Of a stretch of 64,000 nucleotides of DNA, positions 46,762-57,215 are shown in pieces. The stretch is from contig OZ025871.1 in NCBI GenBank assembly GCA_964019415.1, positions 10,703,756 through 10,767,755 on the forward strand. The letters run 5' to 3'. How positions within the stretch are numbered: the stretch's first letter is position 1; the number at the start of each line of letters is the position of its first letter. Origin of the DNA: Ianthella basta. Taxonomy: Eukaryota; Porifera; Demospongiae; Verongiida; Ianthellidae. The translations under genes were made by a program, and so were the position numbers. Below the pieces are notes generated by a model, which was given only the letters and a program-made list of their open reading frames with translations, did not search any database and was not told the origin of the DNA.

Positions 46762-47359
46762 GTATAAAGACCACCAGTGCAAGTTACAGTGGCACCAGCA
46801 CCATTCGCACCACCACATGTGCCAGAAAGTAAATGCGCTCAATGGCTGAAGAAAAAGACCACCAGCGCAAGTTACAGCTGGTCAGAACCTGCACCGCCAC
46901 CATTGGAGTGCACGCTGCAGCAAGCAAATGTAAGCTTACCTAAGGGCATGCCATTGAATTGAGGGTGCGTGGGAAGAAATTCAATGGCATGCCCTTAGGC
47001 AAGTTACAATTGCTTGCTGCAGCGTGCATTACAATGGCAGCAGTGCAGGTTCTGACCAGCTGTAACTTGCATGTGCTGGCCCGGAGCCACTGTAACTTGC
47101 ACTGGTGGTCTTTTTCAATTACCAACTAGCGCAGATATTCTACTGGTACATGTGGTGGTGGCTACTGTAACTTGCACTGGTGGTCTTTTTCCATGACAAG
47201 CTAGCGCAGACACTCTACTGACACATGTGGTGGTGGCTACTGTAACTTGCACTGGTGGTGCTTTTTTTCTATGACCAACTAGCACAGATACTCTACTGGC
47301 ACAGGTGGTGGTGGCTGCGATATTGTAACTTGCACTGTGTGGTGGTGGTGGTGGTGTTT
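46762..47359. repeat. Hairpin 4, chimeric arms
   Basis: Centred near 46970. The left arm carries the GCACCATTCGCACC segment of hairpin 5, and the right arm carries the CTGGCCCGGAGCC segment of hairpin 2. The two arms pair well only near the centre. Confidence 0.75.
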
Positions 47360-48391
47360 TTTCTAGAGCAATGGCGCATATACTGATTGCATGCATTGTA
47401 CTGGCACCATGTGGTGGTGGTGGTGGTGGTGGTGGTGGTGGTGGTGGTCATTTTCATCTAGGAATGCATGTGGTGGCCGTAATATTGTAACTTGCACTGT
47501 GTGGTGGTGGTGGTAGTAGTATGTGGTAGCAGCACCTGATGTGGTGGTCTGTTTCCTTGCAGCTCTGGCACATAATATTATACTGGTGTGCTCATTGCAA
47601 CTTCCGCTGTGGTGGTGATGATGGCGGTTGTATTTATCTATGTGGTGGTGAGTAGCTGGATATTGTGGCTGGATAGTTGTGAGCAAGTGTTGGTGCTGCT
47701 CTGCTCCAGCATAGCGGCAAATGCCTGCAAATTGATGTCAAAATGTGATTGTTCAAAACATCGTCTCCATTTTGTGACTAATTAAGCAATACTGCTAATG
47801 ACATGAGGAAATTGGTCATCTAACTACATCCACTTAGTATCATGACTTAGCAGGGCTGGGTCGGTAAGATATGCAATGAACCTCATTTTTCTCGGCCATT
47901 TTGCAACTAATTAAGAAATCCTGCTAATGACATGAACAGTTGCATTATCTGCCTAGGTCCATCAAGTGTCATGACTGAGCGGGCCGGGCTGGTTGAATAC
48001 ATCATACACCTCACATATGTCGGCCATTTTGAGACTAATTAAGAAATCCCGCTAATAACATAGGAAGGTGGACCACTTGGATGTGTCCACCAAGTTTCAC
48101 GTCTCAACGAGCCCAGTTGCATTAATATACAAGATAACACTATGCATCAATATAAATGCACCATACATTAAGTGTTATGCTATGCACATTTATATTAGGA
48201 TTTTGCGGGCTGCTTGTAGAAGAACGAAGACCTAATTAAAAATTCTGCCTCATTTAAAAGTCTTAAAATCTCCCATACTTCAAAGGCGCACCTATCACAT
48301 GTTCGTGAGGGGTGCCTAACCCCCCGGGAATTATATTATATTATTTACTTTAGATTAGTGGTGTATATTGTAACTTGCACTGTATCCATTA

Positions 48392-49198
48392 TACCACACA
48401 GTGCAAGTTACAATATTGCAGCCACCACCACCTGTGCCAGTAGAGTATCTGCGCCAGTTGGTCATAGAAAAAGACCACCACCAGTGCAAGTTACAGTAGC
48501 CACCACCACATGTGTCAGTAGAGTATCTGCGCTAGTTGGTCATAGAAAAATACCACCAGTGCAAGTTACAGTGGCACCAGCACCATTCGCACCACCACAT
48601 GTGCCAGAAAGTAAATGCGCTCAATGGCTGAAGAAAAAGACCACCAGCGCAAGTTACAGCTGGTCAGAACCTGCACCGCCGCCATTGGAGTGCACGCTGC
48701 AGCAAGCAAATGTAACTTGCCTAAGGGCATGCCATTGAATTTCTTTCCTTGCACCCTCAATTCAATGGCATGCCCTTAGGCAAGCTTACATTTGCTTGCT
48801 GCAGCGTGCACTCCAATGGCGGCGGTGCAGGTTCTGACCAGCTGTAACTTGCGCTGGTGGTCTTTTTCTTCAGCCATTGAGCGCATTTACTTTCTGGCAC
48901 ATGTGGTGGTGCGAATGGTGCTGGTGCCACTGTAACTTGCACTGGTGGTATTTTTCTATGACCAACTAGCGCAGATACTCTACTGGCACATGTGGTGGTG
49001 GCTACTGTAACTTGCACTGGTGGTGGTCTTTTTCTATGACCAACTGGCGCAGATACTCTACTGGCACATGTGGTGGTGGCTACTGTAACTTGCACTGGTG
49101 ATGCTTTTTTTCTATGACCAACTAGCACAGATACTCTACTGGCACAGGTGGTGGTGGCTGCAATATTGTAACTTGCACTGTGTGGTGGTGGTGGTGGT
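48392..49198. repeat. Hairpin 5, loop in the opposite orientation
   Basis: Centred near 48750. Both arms carry the GCACCATTCGCACC-type segment, and the right arm has one extra 73-bp unit. The loop reads as the reverse complement of the loops of hairpins 1-4, and the AAGCTTACA variant lies to the right of the loop instead of the left. Confidence 0.8.
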
Positions 49199-50192
49199 GT
49201 TTTTTCTAGAGCAATGGCGCATATACTGAATGCATGCATTGTACTGGCACCATGTGGTGGTGGTGGCGGTCGTTTCATCTAGGAATGCATGTGGTGGCCG
49301 TAATATTGTAACTTGCACTGTGTGGTGGTAGTGGTAGTAGTATGTGGTAGCAGCGCCTGATGTGGTGGTCTGTTTTCTTGCAGCTCTAGCACATAATATT
49401 ATACTGGTGTGCTCATTGCAACTTCCACTGTGGTGGTGGTGATGGCAGTTGTATTTATCCATGTGGTGGTGTAGTAGCTGGATATTGTGGCTGGATAGTT
49501 GTGAGCAAGTGTACATGTTGGTGCTGCTCCGCTCCAGCATAGCGGCAAATGCCTACAAATTGGTGTCAAAATGTGATTGTTCAAAACATAGCCTCCGTTT
49601 TGTGACTAATTAAGCAATACTGCTAATGACATGAGCAAATTGGTCATCTAACTACATCCACTTAGTATCATGACTTAGCAGGGCTGGGTCGGTAAGATAT
49701 GCAATGAACCTCATTTTCTCGGCCATTTTGCAACTAATTAAGAAATCCTGCTAATGACATGAACAGTTGGATTATCTGGCTAGGTCCATCAAGTGTCATG
49801 ACTGAGCGGGCCTGGCTGGTTGAATACATCATACACCTCACATATGTCGGCCATTTTGAGACTAATTAAGAAATCCCGCTAATAACATAGGAAGGTGGAC
49901 CACTTGGATGTGTCCACCAAGTTTCACGTCTCAACGAGCCCAGTTGCATTCATATACAAGATAACACTATGCATCAATATAAATGCACCATACATTAAGT
50001 GTTATGCTATGCACATTTATATTAGGATTTGGCGGGCTGCTTGTAGAAGAACGAAGGCCTAATTAAAAATTCTGCCTCATTTAAAAGTCTTAAAATCTCC
50101 CATACTTCAAAGGCACACCTACCACATGTTCGTGAGGGGTGCCTAACCCCCCGGGAATTATATTATATTATTTACTTTAGATTAGTGGTGTA

Positions 50193-50901
50193 CCGTATTT
50201 GCTCTATTAAACGCCGCTCTCTATTAGTCGCCGCTCTCTAATAGTAGCCGCACCTTCGGATGTGCTGAAAGAAATAGTAGCCGCTCTCTATTAGTAGCCG
50301 CGGCTAGTATTCGAGTAGGATTGCTCGACGGCAATAGGAGAGATATAAGCAAATAGTATACAGTAGCTACATTTTAAGAATTGTAGAAAGCATAGTATAA
50401 TGAATTAGCAGTCTTCTAGAACAAGTTCGTTCTCCTCCAACTCTTCTTCGTCCTCTTCAACATCGGCGAAGGGGTCCGATTCCTCGAGCGAATCTGTTGC
50501 AGTGGCAAGCGCGGCAATGACTCTTTCAATTGTTTTTCTGGCGTCTGCAGCCACTCCTCCTTCCTTAAGACAGTGGATTTCTCCGTCTTCCGTGCCGTCT
50601 GTGTGCACGGAAATCCCACACGCGCGAAGGACTTCTTTACGGTCTCTGTTGGAAGCGCCTCCCAGCACTCCTTCACCCACTGGAGGTACAACGCTTTGCT
50701 GGGAGCACGCACATTCCCAGTGGCAGTGTAAGTCTTGGGACCGGCTTTCTCAAAGCCCCTACTTCACAGACCGAGTCACCGACGGATCCCACCGAGTTTA
50801 ATAAACGCCGCTCTCTATTAGTAGCCGCTCTCCAATAGACGCCGCACCAAATTGCCTAGCGAAATAAATAGTAGCCGCGGCGTCTAATAGAGCGAATACG
50901 G
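50193..50901. mobile_element. pogo-like non-autonomous DNA transposon, TA target duplication
   Basis: TIRs read CCGTATTTGCTCTATTAAAC and, from the right, CCGTATTCGCTCTATTAGAC, followed by subterminal repeats of the GCCGCTCTCTATTAGTAG type. TA flanks both sides, and the uninterrupted site GTGGTGTATATTG is seen near 46739 and 48359. It interrupts the tail end of the fifth foldback unit. Confidence 0.8.
50557..50712 (-). pseudogene. C-terminal remnant of a pogo/Tigger-type transposase
   Basis: One frame gives PSKALYLQWVKECWEALP, TETVKKSF. After a shift of one base the neighbouring frame continues ACGISVHTDGTEDGE. This order (an xALxLxWVKxxWExxP helix, then SFxxCGIS, then DGTED) is the conserved end of pogo-family DDE transposases. 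The catalytic domain and DNA-binding part are absent, so the element cannot move itself. Confidence 0.65.
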
Positions 50902-50985
50902 TATATTGTAACTTGCACTGTATTTACTTTAGATTAGTGGTGTATATTGTAACTTGCACTGTATATAGTACAATGTAGCCACCGG
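50902..50985. repeat. Right terminus of the foldback array
   Basis: Two copies of TATATTGTAACTTGCACTGT separated by TTTACTTTAGATTAGTGG-type sequence, then the resumed 3' flank of gene 4 (TACAATGTAGCCACCGG) at 50969-50985. Confidence 0.65.
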
Positions 50986-51583
50986 TGTCACGGTTTATTG
51001 CATCCCCCCAGTTTTGTATCCCCCCGGGTAAAATAAACTAGGATACTTTATCCCCCGACTTCGAATTTCTGAGTATTTCTTAACTCTTTTTGGTGTGTTT
51101 CACCTCAAGGGTTTGTTTTGACATCCATCAACTCTGCTTTGACAAGCAGTAGCTAAGATTCGGACCATTTCATGCTCCTCACATGCTCAGGCTGTAGCGT
51201 CGATGTACCTGCACATCGATGTTCACCAGTTTGCGAAACTGCACGCCGTACTGCTACCCAAACACTTCTGCTCGTTGTAGTAGTGCCCTCTTGACATTCT
51301 TTAGAGAACTCAGAGGATTACACAAGCATCCCAGCCATGGTAGAAGGACAAAAACCTCACCGCGGTCGTCAGTTAACAAGATCGATGTGGTCTTCTGCAA
51401 GGACTGCAAAGGAAGTGCAGGGTTCGCAGATATCGTCACCTAACAGTCTCTTCTGGTAGTGGTAGGTCTCATCCTGCAGCAGGGTGCATTTTACTAGCTT
51501 CTATCAGCATTTCTGTGTCGTTTAACCAACCTTCGGTTACCCCGGGGGGATACTTTATACGGGGGGTAAAATAAACTGTGACA
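50986..51583. mobile_element. 598-bp TIR element with CCGG target duplication
   Basis: The ends are TGTCACGGTTTAT and, from the right, TGTCACAGTTTAT, followed by CCCCC-rich subterminal segments (GTATCCCCCCGGG). CCGG is found at 50982-50985 and 51584-51587 and once at the empty sites downstream of genes 1 and 2. The exact duplication length (4-6 bp) is ambiguous. The internal open frame of about 75 codons is not recognised. Confidence 0.75.
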
Positions 51584-51906
51584 CCGGCACTACTGGACTT
51601 GTCTGATTGTACGCAGCATGCATGTAAACTAATACTGAGCTGAATAATATATAAAATTATAGGTAAGAAATCTGAGAAGATTGCATTTCTCCTTGCACCA
51701 ACAATTGTATCCAACAATGAACAGTCTCTAACACAAAATGTTTAATCAACGATAAACAATACTACATTTTATGTCATGTTATTTAGCTCCACATGTTCTG
51801 AATTACGCAGTGCTCTATGGACATTTGTGCATCCAAAGGCATAACACTTCAAGCATATAATGTTTTATAAAGTAATTAAGTGACAAGTAACAGTGATGTG
51901 CTGCGT
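51584..51906. repeat. Proximal 3' flank of gene 4
   Basis: Matches 2400-2720 downstream of gene 1 and 20055-20379 downstream of gene 2. It is separated from its distal part by about 9.8 kb of nested insertions. Confidence 0.75.
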
Positions 51907-54900
51907 TCATGCAGCTAAGTCAACAACAACTGATTCTGTATTTTGATTTTCTAGAAGCGTTTCTTCACTCTGAGTTTCAGTCTCTGATTCCTCATCTGAT
52001 GAAGTGGGGACTCCAGCACGAAGTTCTGTTATTCGCACAAAGTTGCCCAGTCCTTCTGTTGGATCATCTAACAGTGGTTCCACATCTTCCTCTTCATTTT
52101 CCTTCTTTTTGTGACAGCATCTCAACTTAGGACATTTCATGTACACCTTCCTTCCAAAGAGAATCCCAGGGTAGAGGAGAGGTAGGTAAATGAGGATCAT
52201 CCTAATAGAGGCATAGAACTGTTTTGTCCCAGACAGTGTGTCTACATCATTCATTAACAGACTGAGGACAAGAATGAGGGACAAATTCCCCAGAATAGCT
52301 GTATCAAGGATGTTGAGGTGACTAGAAGAATATGGCTGGAAAATGACAATTAGCTGTGACAGTACCAAAGTAAGGAGGAGCTGGGTGCAGAGGCCATCTT
52401 CAGCTCTTGGAATGAAAACTGCAGCTACAAGATGAATGATGCGGTAAAAGAGATACAGTGAAGAGATGCTCCTGTAACGTTCTTTGTAGCAGCCTTGAAA
52501 GACATTGACAAAGTGGTAGATCCATCTGTCAGTGTAGACATTGCTGCAGAATGTCTGCATCCTCTGTAGCTTCCTCAATGGTGGCACAGCTATGATGAGC
52601 CTGCCAAACAATTGAGGCACAACGGGAAGAGTGAGGAGCAGGAAGGCTGGCAGAAGGACAAACACTAGGAGTATGATAATGGCTGGTATGAAGTAGGCAA
52701 TGTGTTGAATGGAGCCATAGGGCACAGATCCCTGCCACCACACAACCATCCTCTCTTCTCCATCCTCTCCTGTGATGGTCTGGTTGACAAGGATGTATGA
52801 GGAGCTGACAAGGAAGCGAGTGAAGCCGAGAATGACAAAGGCAGGAAGTGCTCTGTCATAGGACATGCCATCAGAGTACTTTGCCTTCCATCGTCTCATC
52901 CGCCTGAGGCACTGGTCAACTCGGTGACAGCATATCCACTTCTCTGCAGACCTCTCAAGAACAATGAGTGTGATGGCCACTATCAGTGGGAAGAGTCCAA
53001 TGGAGTAGTGCAACAGGAGTGTCTGTAACAGTGTGAGGTGTGAGTGTGGAACGAGACAGTATGGAGGTAGGAGCACACCAAAGAAGTCCAAGTTCCACAT
53101 GCCATACAGAAATCGGTATATCTTGACAAATGCAATATGCACTGGTCCTAACTCAGCATCACCTCTGATACTGGAGAAGGCAAGGAGTTGTGCAAACAGA
53201 AGGAAAGAGTTGAATCTTCCTGACACCAAGTCTACGTTGAACAGCATCACAATGAACATGACAACCAGCATGGGCACCCACTCGCTGAGGATCCAAACAA
53301 GAAGTCCCACTGTACTGAGACCATCCTGACAACTAGTACACACTGGTCTCATTCCATTAAAATTGATTGCGGTACTGTACCCTTCAAGACAGTCTCCACA
53401 GAGGAGGCCTTTACGGTTTGACCCTCCACAGACTTTATCTTCTAGTAGTTCCCTGGAGTTGTTATTAGGAAGAGTGATCTGCAGTGTTTGACAGTATCCT
53501 GGAGGGCAAGGTGCAGTGAAAAACTTCTGTTCATTACAGCTAAACTGATCGTTGGATGGCAGATATCCAGCCCAATGGTTTCTCTGCAACACAGTACCAA
53601 TGTTGTTTGGGTCAGTTTCATTGCATTCTGCTATCCCTAGAACTATGGAGATTCCACAGTGACATGTTCCCATGTCTCCAGACCCTATTCGGTAGATGTA
53701 GCCAGGTGGGCAGCACTGGAGCTCAATGTTCATTACTAACATCAAGTTACTGTTGTCAACTGACTGTAGTATAAGTTGTGGAGTTGCTGTGCTGCCTATA
53801 TTGCCAATGGTGAGGTGTTTAGCCATGCCATGTGTCAGAGGAATGCCATGTAGAATAACTGTAAAATCAGCAGTGTACTTTGAGAAAGGGTTGAGTTGGA
53901 CATCAGTTGTGGGCTCTTCTGTGATAATCTGTACCGTGAATACAGTGTTGATGACATTTCCAAGTATGTCATATGCTTGTTTGTGGGGAAGCTGTTTCTG
54001 TTTGCCAGGAATGAACTGAACAGTTAATGGGTTATCCAAGTCAACAGGTGCACCATCCACATGATCAGGGCCGGACACTACTTGAGGTAGGATATCAATG
54101 GATGTGTTGGAAGTGCCATTGCAGAAACGATAATGGACACCATCCGCATAGCACGTTTGACCTGTGTAAAATTTATCAGTTCTCTGAAATCTTAAATTCA
54201 GTACATAAGTGCTATTAAATGCTGTTGGATAAAAATATAAAGTCAACTTTCCATATCCAAAGCAGTTTTCAGCATCACTGATGAAGATTGACTGACCTTC
54301 GTGTTTTGCTGAGTTATTCTGGAAAAAGATACCTCTGATAAGATAACTTGCCTCATATCCTTGTTCATACTGAAGGAAGCAGCGCACATGAGGTGGTGTA
54401 TGTTGTGTTGAATGTACATAGAGGGCACCTCCTCGCTGGAAAGCATGGTTATAAGTCAGTGTCATGACAGAATTTTGAGAAATGCGTATGAAACTTTCAC
54501 CATACAAAGCTATTGCTCCTCCGTTGGAAGCAACACAGAGTCGAAACATGCTGAAAGAGTCTGGTTGTAAAATGACTACTGAATCAACTGCTAGAAGTCC
54601 TTGTGAAGCAGCTTGACAATAGAATTTGCCCTCAAGCTTAATCTGAACTGATACCAGAAGAACTAAGCTGCCATGTGCTTGACTTTGAAGGAATGGGTTC
54701 ACATGTTTGTTTAGTTCTGACATAGTGTTCTTTATCATGATTTCTGATTTGCTGGTTATTTCAGTGCCTTGGGAGTAAGCTGCAGAATCATTGTAGCATG
54801 CATGTATGCTACATCTAGTAATTGAGCTGAAGGTGTTAGTTGAGATGAAACCTCGAAATAATGCTTTTCTGTATGTTGGTGACGACTGTATGGCAAATGC

Positions 54901-56829
54901 ATGTCCATTGTCTGCCCTGTTATCAACGAAAAAAGTACTGTCCATGTGCACTATATCCCCACTATCTTGAGTGTAAGGAGAGTGCACATAAAAAACAGAC
55001 AGACCACCACCAACTCCACACATTGCTTTGTTACGTAAAAAGAGAGTTTGATTTATTACTACTGCATTATTGATTGGCATAGCAACACTGCCTACTGCAA
55101 AAATGAGCAACATCCCTCCTCCCATACACATATTGGTGGTGGGACTAAGCGTGTTTTTCATGATGACAAATCTACCTAACTCCACTGCATTCTGTTCTGA
55201 AAACTCCATAAATCTGATGTACATACCTCCTCCAGCATGTGCTTTGTTGCCAATAACAAATACAAGCCTTGCAAATATTTTGTTTCTAGCTGAGAATCCC
55301 AACAGGTACATTTGAATCCCACCTCCTATCGCTGCAGTACTGTTCACCACTGATAAGGAGGTCAAAATTAAGCTATTGTTATTTGCATAGTCTGTAAAAT
55401 ATGCAGCAAGACTTCCACCATCCTTAGACACATGATGTGCAACTCTGCTGCGGTATAACTCTACCCTGTTTCCAGTACAGTGACCAGTGAACTGCAGGCA
55501 GATGCCTGTCCCTGACACTGTGGTAGCATTCTCTGTGGTAAGATCCTGTATTAATAATGTATTTGCACTTGAACTGTCAGCAATTCGCAGCAGCAAACCA
55601 TACCTGTTAGCATTAATGAGTGGATTTTCTTTAGCTGAAACTGATACATTTTCCAAATTAACCCTGTTCAGAGATGCCAGAATTCTGAAGATGACCATGA
55701 AAGCACTAACACTTACAGGACCATAGCTGGACACTACATATGCACCAGTGATATTGATTGTGTTACTAGATGTTTGCACCAGGAATGCTACAGAATTGTA
55801 GAATTTGTTCTTAGTATTGCTTTTCATCATTTCATGTTGTCGTCTATTGCATTCTGTCAAGGTGTCAGTTCTATTCTTGCTACTATAGCGTTGGTCCCAA
55901 CCATCCAGAACATTCACTCCCACTATATTGACAGTGCTGTTGTTCATTTCACCAAATAAGCTAAAAGCTATTCCATTGCCTGGTACCGGTGCACTGTTGA
56001 AGACTGTTACATTGTGCAGTGAGATATTGGCACCACTTCCTGTTCCCTGAGCAATTATACGAATGCCGTGGAATACCATTGAAGGGTCATATTCAGTGTG
56101 AGTGTTTGTGTTGACAACTTGTACATTACTCACGTGCAGACTGATGTTGTCAGCTGGTGATTGAAAGTTTCCTTGGATGTTACAGAAAATTCCAGCCCCA
56201 TATGTTCCATTATGCAGTACAGAGACATCATACAGAGTGATCACACCATGAGTGGGTATGTTCTTCACTACTATGCCACTGCAATATAGCCCTGTTATTT
56301 GCACTGTTACATGTTGTAGCATCACATTAGTGCAGTAGGAAAAGTGCAAGGCAGGATCAACATTTTTAAGGTGTTCTTGTTCTCCACAGCCTTTGAATGC
56401 TATTTCCCCTATCTCTACTTCTGTAATTTCCATAAATGCAACTGTTGTTCCATTCAGGCACTGGATTATGGGTCGATCAATGGCACATACCCCCTCCAAC
56501 TTCAGAGCAAAAGACTTTTTTTGAATGCTTTGAAATTTATTTGGTGGTAGATTATACGTCTGGAATGTATAAGTACCACACTCAACTCTGATGAATGTGC
56601 TGTTCAGAGCATTCCTCAGAGCATACTGCAGTGACCTGCATGACCTGCTAGGAGGTGGCTGTGCCATCAGTGCACCTACTGGTGTGTGGTGTATGCATTG
56701 AGGACTGTCCTCTCCCTTGGTGTCAACCCACATGACTCTGTCACTCCTGACAACTCTCTCTAGGCAACACAGCACCATCCACAGAAGGAGACAACCTGGC
56801 AGTCTGTGATGGACTTGAGGCTGTCCCAT
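51907..56829 (-). CDS. Beta-helix ectodomain, multi-pass membrane receptor-like protein (gene 4)
   Basis: Single coding exon, 1640 aa from the ATG at 56829. Signal peptide (LLLWMVLCCLERVVRS), then the DRVMWVDTKGEDSPQC block, the beta-helix-like ectodomain with many NxS/T sites, Cys-rich region (CCPPGYIYRIG, CGDCLEGY), 8-9 membrane segments and acidic tail ending TESVVVDLAA. It is closer to genes 1 and 2 than to gene 3 in the ectodomain, but its promoter is of the gene-3 type. An in-frame ATG 66 bp upstream lies next to the splice acceptor and is not preferred. The protein is about 25 residues shorter than gene 1, from small in-frame deletions in the ectodomain. No lesion is seen. Confidence 0.85.
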   Translation of the reverse strand: MGQPQVHHRLPGCLLLWMVLCCLERVVRSDRVMWVDTKGEDSPQCIHHTPVGALMAQPPPSRSCRSLQYALRNALNSTFIRVECGTYTFQTYNLPPNKFQSIQKKSFALKLEGVCAIDRPIIQCLNGTTVAFMEITEVEIGEIAFKGCGEQEHLKNVDPALHFSYCTNVMLQHVTVQITGLYCSGIVVKNIPTHGVITLYDVSVLHNGTYGAGIFCNIQGNFQSPADNISLHVSNVQVVNTNTHTEYDPSMVFHGIRIIAQGTGSGANISLHNVTVFNSAPVPGNGIAFSLFGEMNNSTVNIVGVNVLDGWDQRYSSKNRTDTLTECNRRQHEMMKSNTKNKFYNSVAFLVQTSSNTINITGAYVVSSYGPVSVSAFMVIFRILASLNRVNLENVSVSAKENPLINANRYGLLLRIADSSSANTLLIQDLTTENATTVSGTGICLQFTGHCTGNRVELYRSRVAHHVSKDGGSLAAYFTDYANNNSLILTSLSVVNSTAAIGGGIQMYLLGFSARNKIFARLVFVIGNKAHAGGGMYIRFMEFSEQNAVELGRFVIMKNTLSPTTNMCMGGGMLLIFAVGSVAMPINNAVVINQTLFLRNKAMCGVGGGLSVFYVHSPYTQDSGDIVHMDSTFFVDNRADNGHAFAIQSSPTYRKALFRGFISTNTFSSITRCSIHACYNDSAAYSQGTEITSKSEIMIKNTMSELNKHVNPFLQSQAHGSLVLLVSVQIKLEGKFYCQAASQGLLAVDSVVILQPDSFSMFRLCVASNGGAIALYGESFIRISQNSVMTLTYNHAFQRGGALYVHSTQHTPPHVRCFLQYEQGYEASYLIRGIFFQNNSAKHEGQSIFISDAENCFGYGKLTLYFYPTAFNSTYVLNLRFQRTDKFYTGQTCYADGVHYRFCNGTSNTSIDILPQVVSGPDHVDGAPVDLDNPLTVQFIPGKQKQLPHKQAYDILGNVINTVFTVQIITEEPTTDVQLNPFSKYTADFTVILHGIPLTHGMAKHLTIGNIGSTATPQLILQSVDNSNLMLVMNIELQCCPPGYIYRIGSGDMGTCHCGISIVLGIAECNETDPNNIGTVLQRNHWAGYLPSNDQFSCNEQKFFTAPCPPGYCQTLQITLPNNNSRELLEDKVCGGSNRKGLLCGDCLEGYSTAINFNGMRPVCTSCQDGLSTVGLLVWILSEWVPMLVVMFIVMLFNVDLVSGRFNSFLLFAQLLAFSSIRGDAELGPVHIAFVKIYRFLYGMWNLDFFGVLLPPYCLVPHSHLTLLQTLLLHYSIGLFPLIVAITLIVLERSAEKWICCHRVDQCLRRMRRWKAKYSDGMSYDRALPAFVILGFTRFLVSSSYILVNQTITGEDGEERMVVWWQGSVPYGSIQHIAYFIPAIIILLVFVLLPAFLLLTLPVVPQLFGRLIIAVPPLRKLQRMQTFCSNVYTDRWIYHFVNVFQGCYKERYRSISSLYLFYRIIHLVAAVFIPRAEDGLCTQLLLTLVLSQLIVIFQPYSSSHLNILDTAILGNLSLILVLSLLMNDVDTLSGTKQFYASIRMILIYLPLLYPGILFGRKVYMKCPKLRCCHKKKENEEEDVEPLLDDPTEGLGNFVRITELRAGVPTSSDEESETETQSEETLLENQNTESVVVDLAA

Positions 56830-57215
56830 CAGGTGCTCTTCCTTCATCACTCTGTGACTGTAGTGCTCTGTTATTGACACAGGCCAGGGGAACAAATGCT
56901 AATTAATTAATAGTACAACAACACTTCAATCGGTCCATGTTCCAAAGAATTAGCCACCCCTACCCATACTTGCCATTGAAAATGTATTACTGCACCAACG
57001 TTAACTATAATGCTCGTATTACTGTTAGACAATCCAATATTTACTTACTCAATCAGGTGAAAATGCTGCTGCACCATAAAGTTTGCAAATTCAAATCTGA
57101 CCTTCACTTTTGTGTTGAATAGGAGATGAGCCTGTTCTTAAATACTTGCTGCTGGTGTTCACTTCCAACTTCCTTCATGCCTTTCATATATACCAGTGTT
57201 CAGTAACCTTTGATC
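56830..57215 (-). promoter_or_regulatory. Promoter and 5'UTR intron of gene 4
   Basis: Minus strand: degenerate DR1 (two mismatches) at 57215-57204, TATTTAA at 57144-57138, predicted 5'UTR exon to 57049, intron 57048-56868 (GTAAGT donor, CAATAACAG acceptor), ATG at 56829. The layout is the same as gene 3. Confidence 0.5.

Larger units (their letters stand above)
41737..50190. mobile_element. Tandem array of five foldback transposon units
   Basis: Five units of about 1.5-1.8 kb (about 41737-43206, 43207-44984, 44985-46735, 46736-48344, 48345-50190) each consist of a long inverted repeat plus a tail of about 0.9-1.2 kb ending in a TTATA microsatellite. The arms are built from tandem units of about 73 bp that carry CAGTGCAAGTTACA on one side and TGTAACTTGCACTG on the other. 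The outer ends of the whole array (CAGTGCAAGTTACAATAT and its complement) are inverted, and gene 1 and 2 flanks give the empty site. Open frames through the GGT/CCA-rich arms are not conserved in frame and are not genes. No transposase is present. Confidence 0.75.

Noticed and set aside
43138..49540. Open frames of 90-170 codons rich in Pro, Thr, Val and His in the foldback array
   Set aside because: They follow the 73-bp arm repeats, appear on both strands and have no conserved start or end between units.
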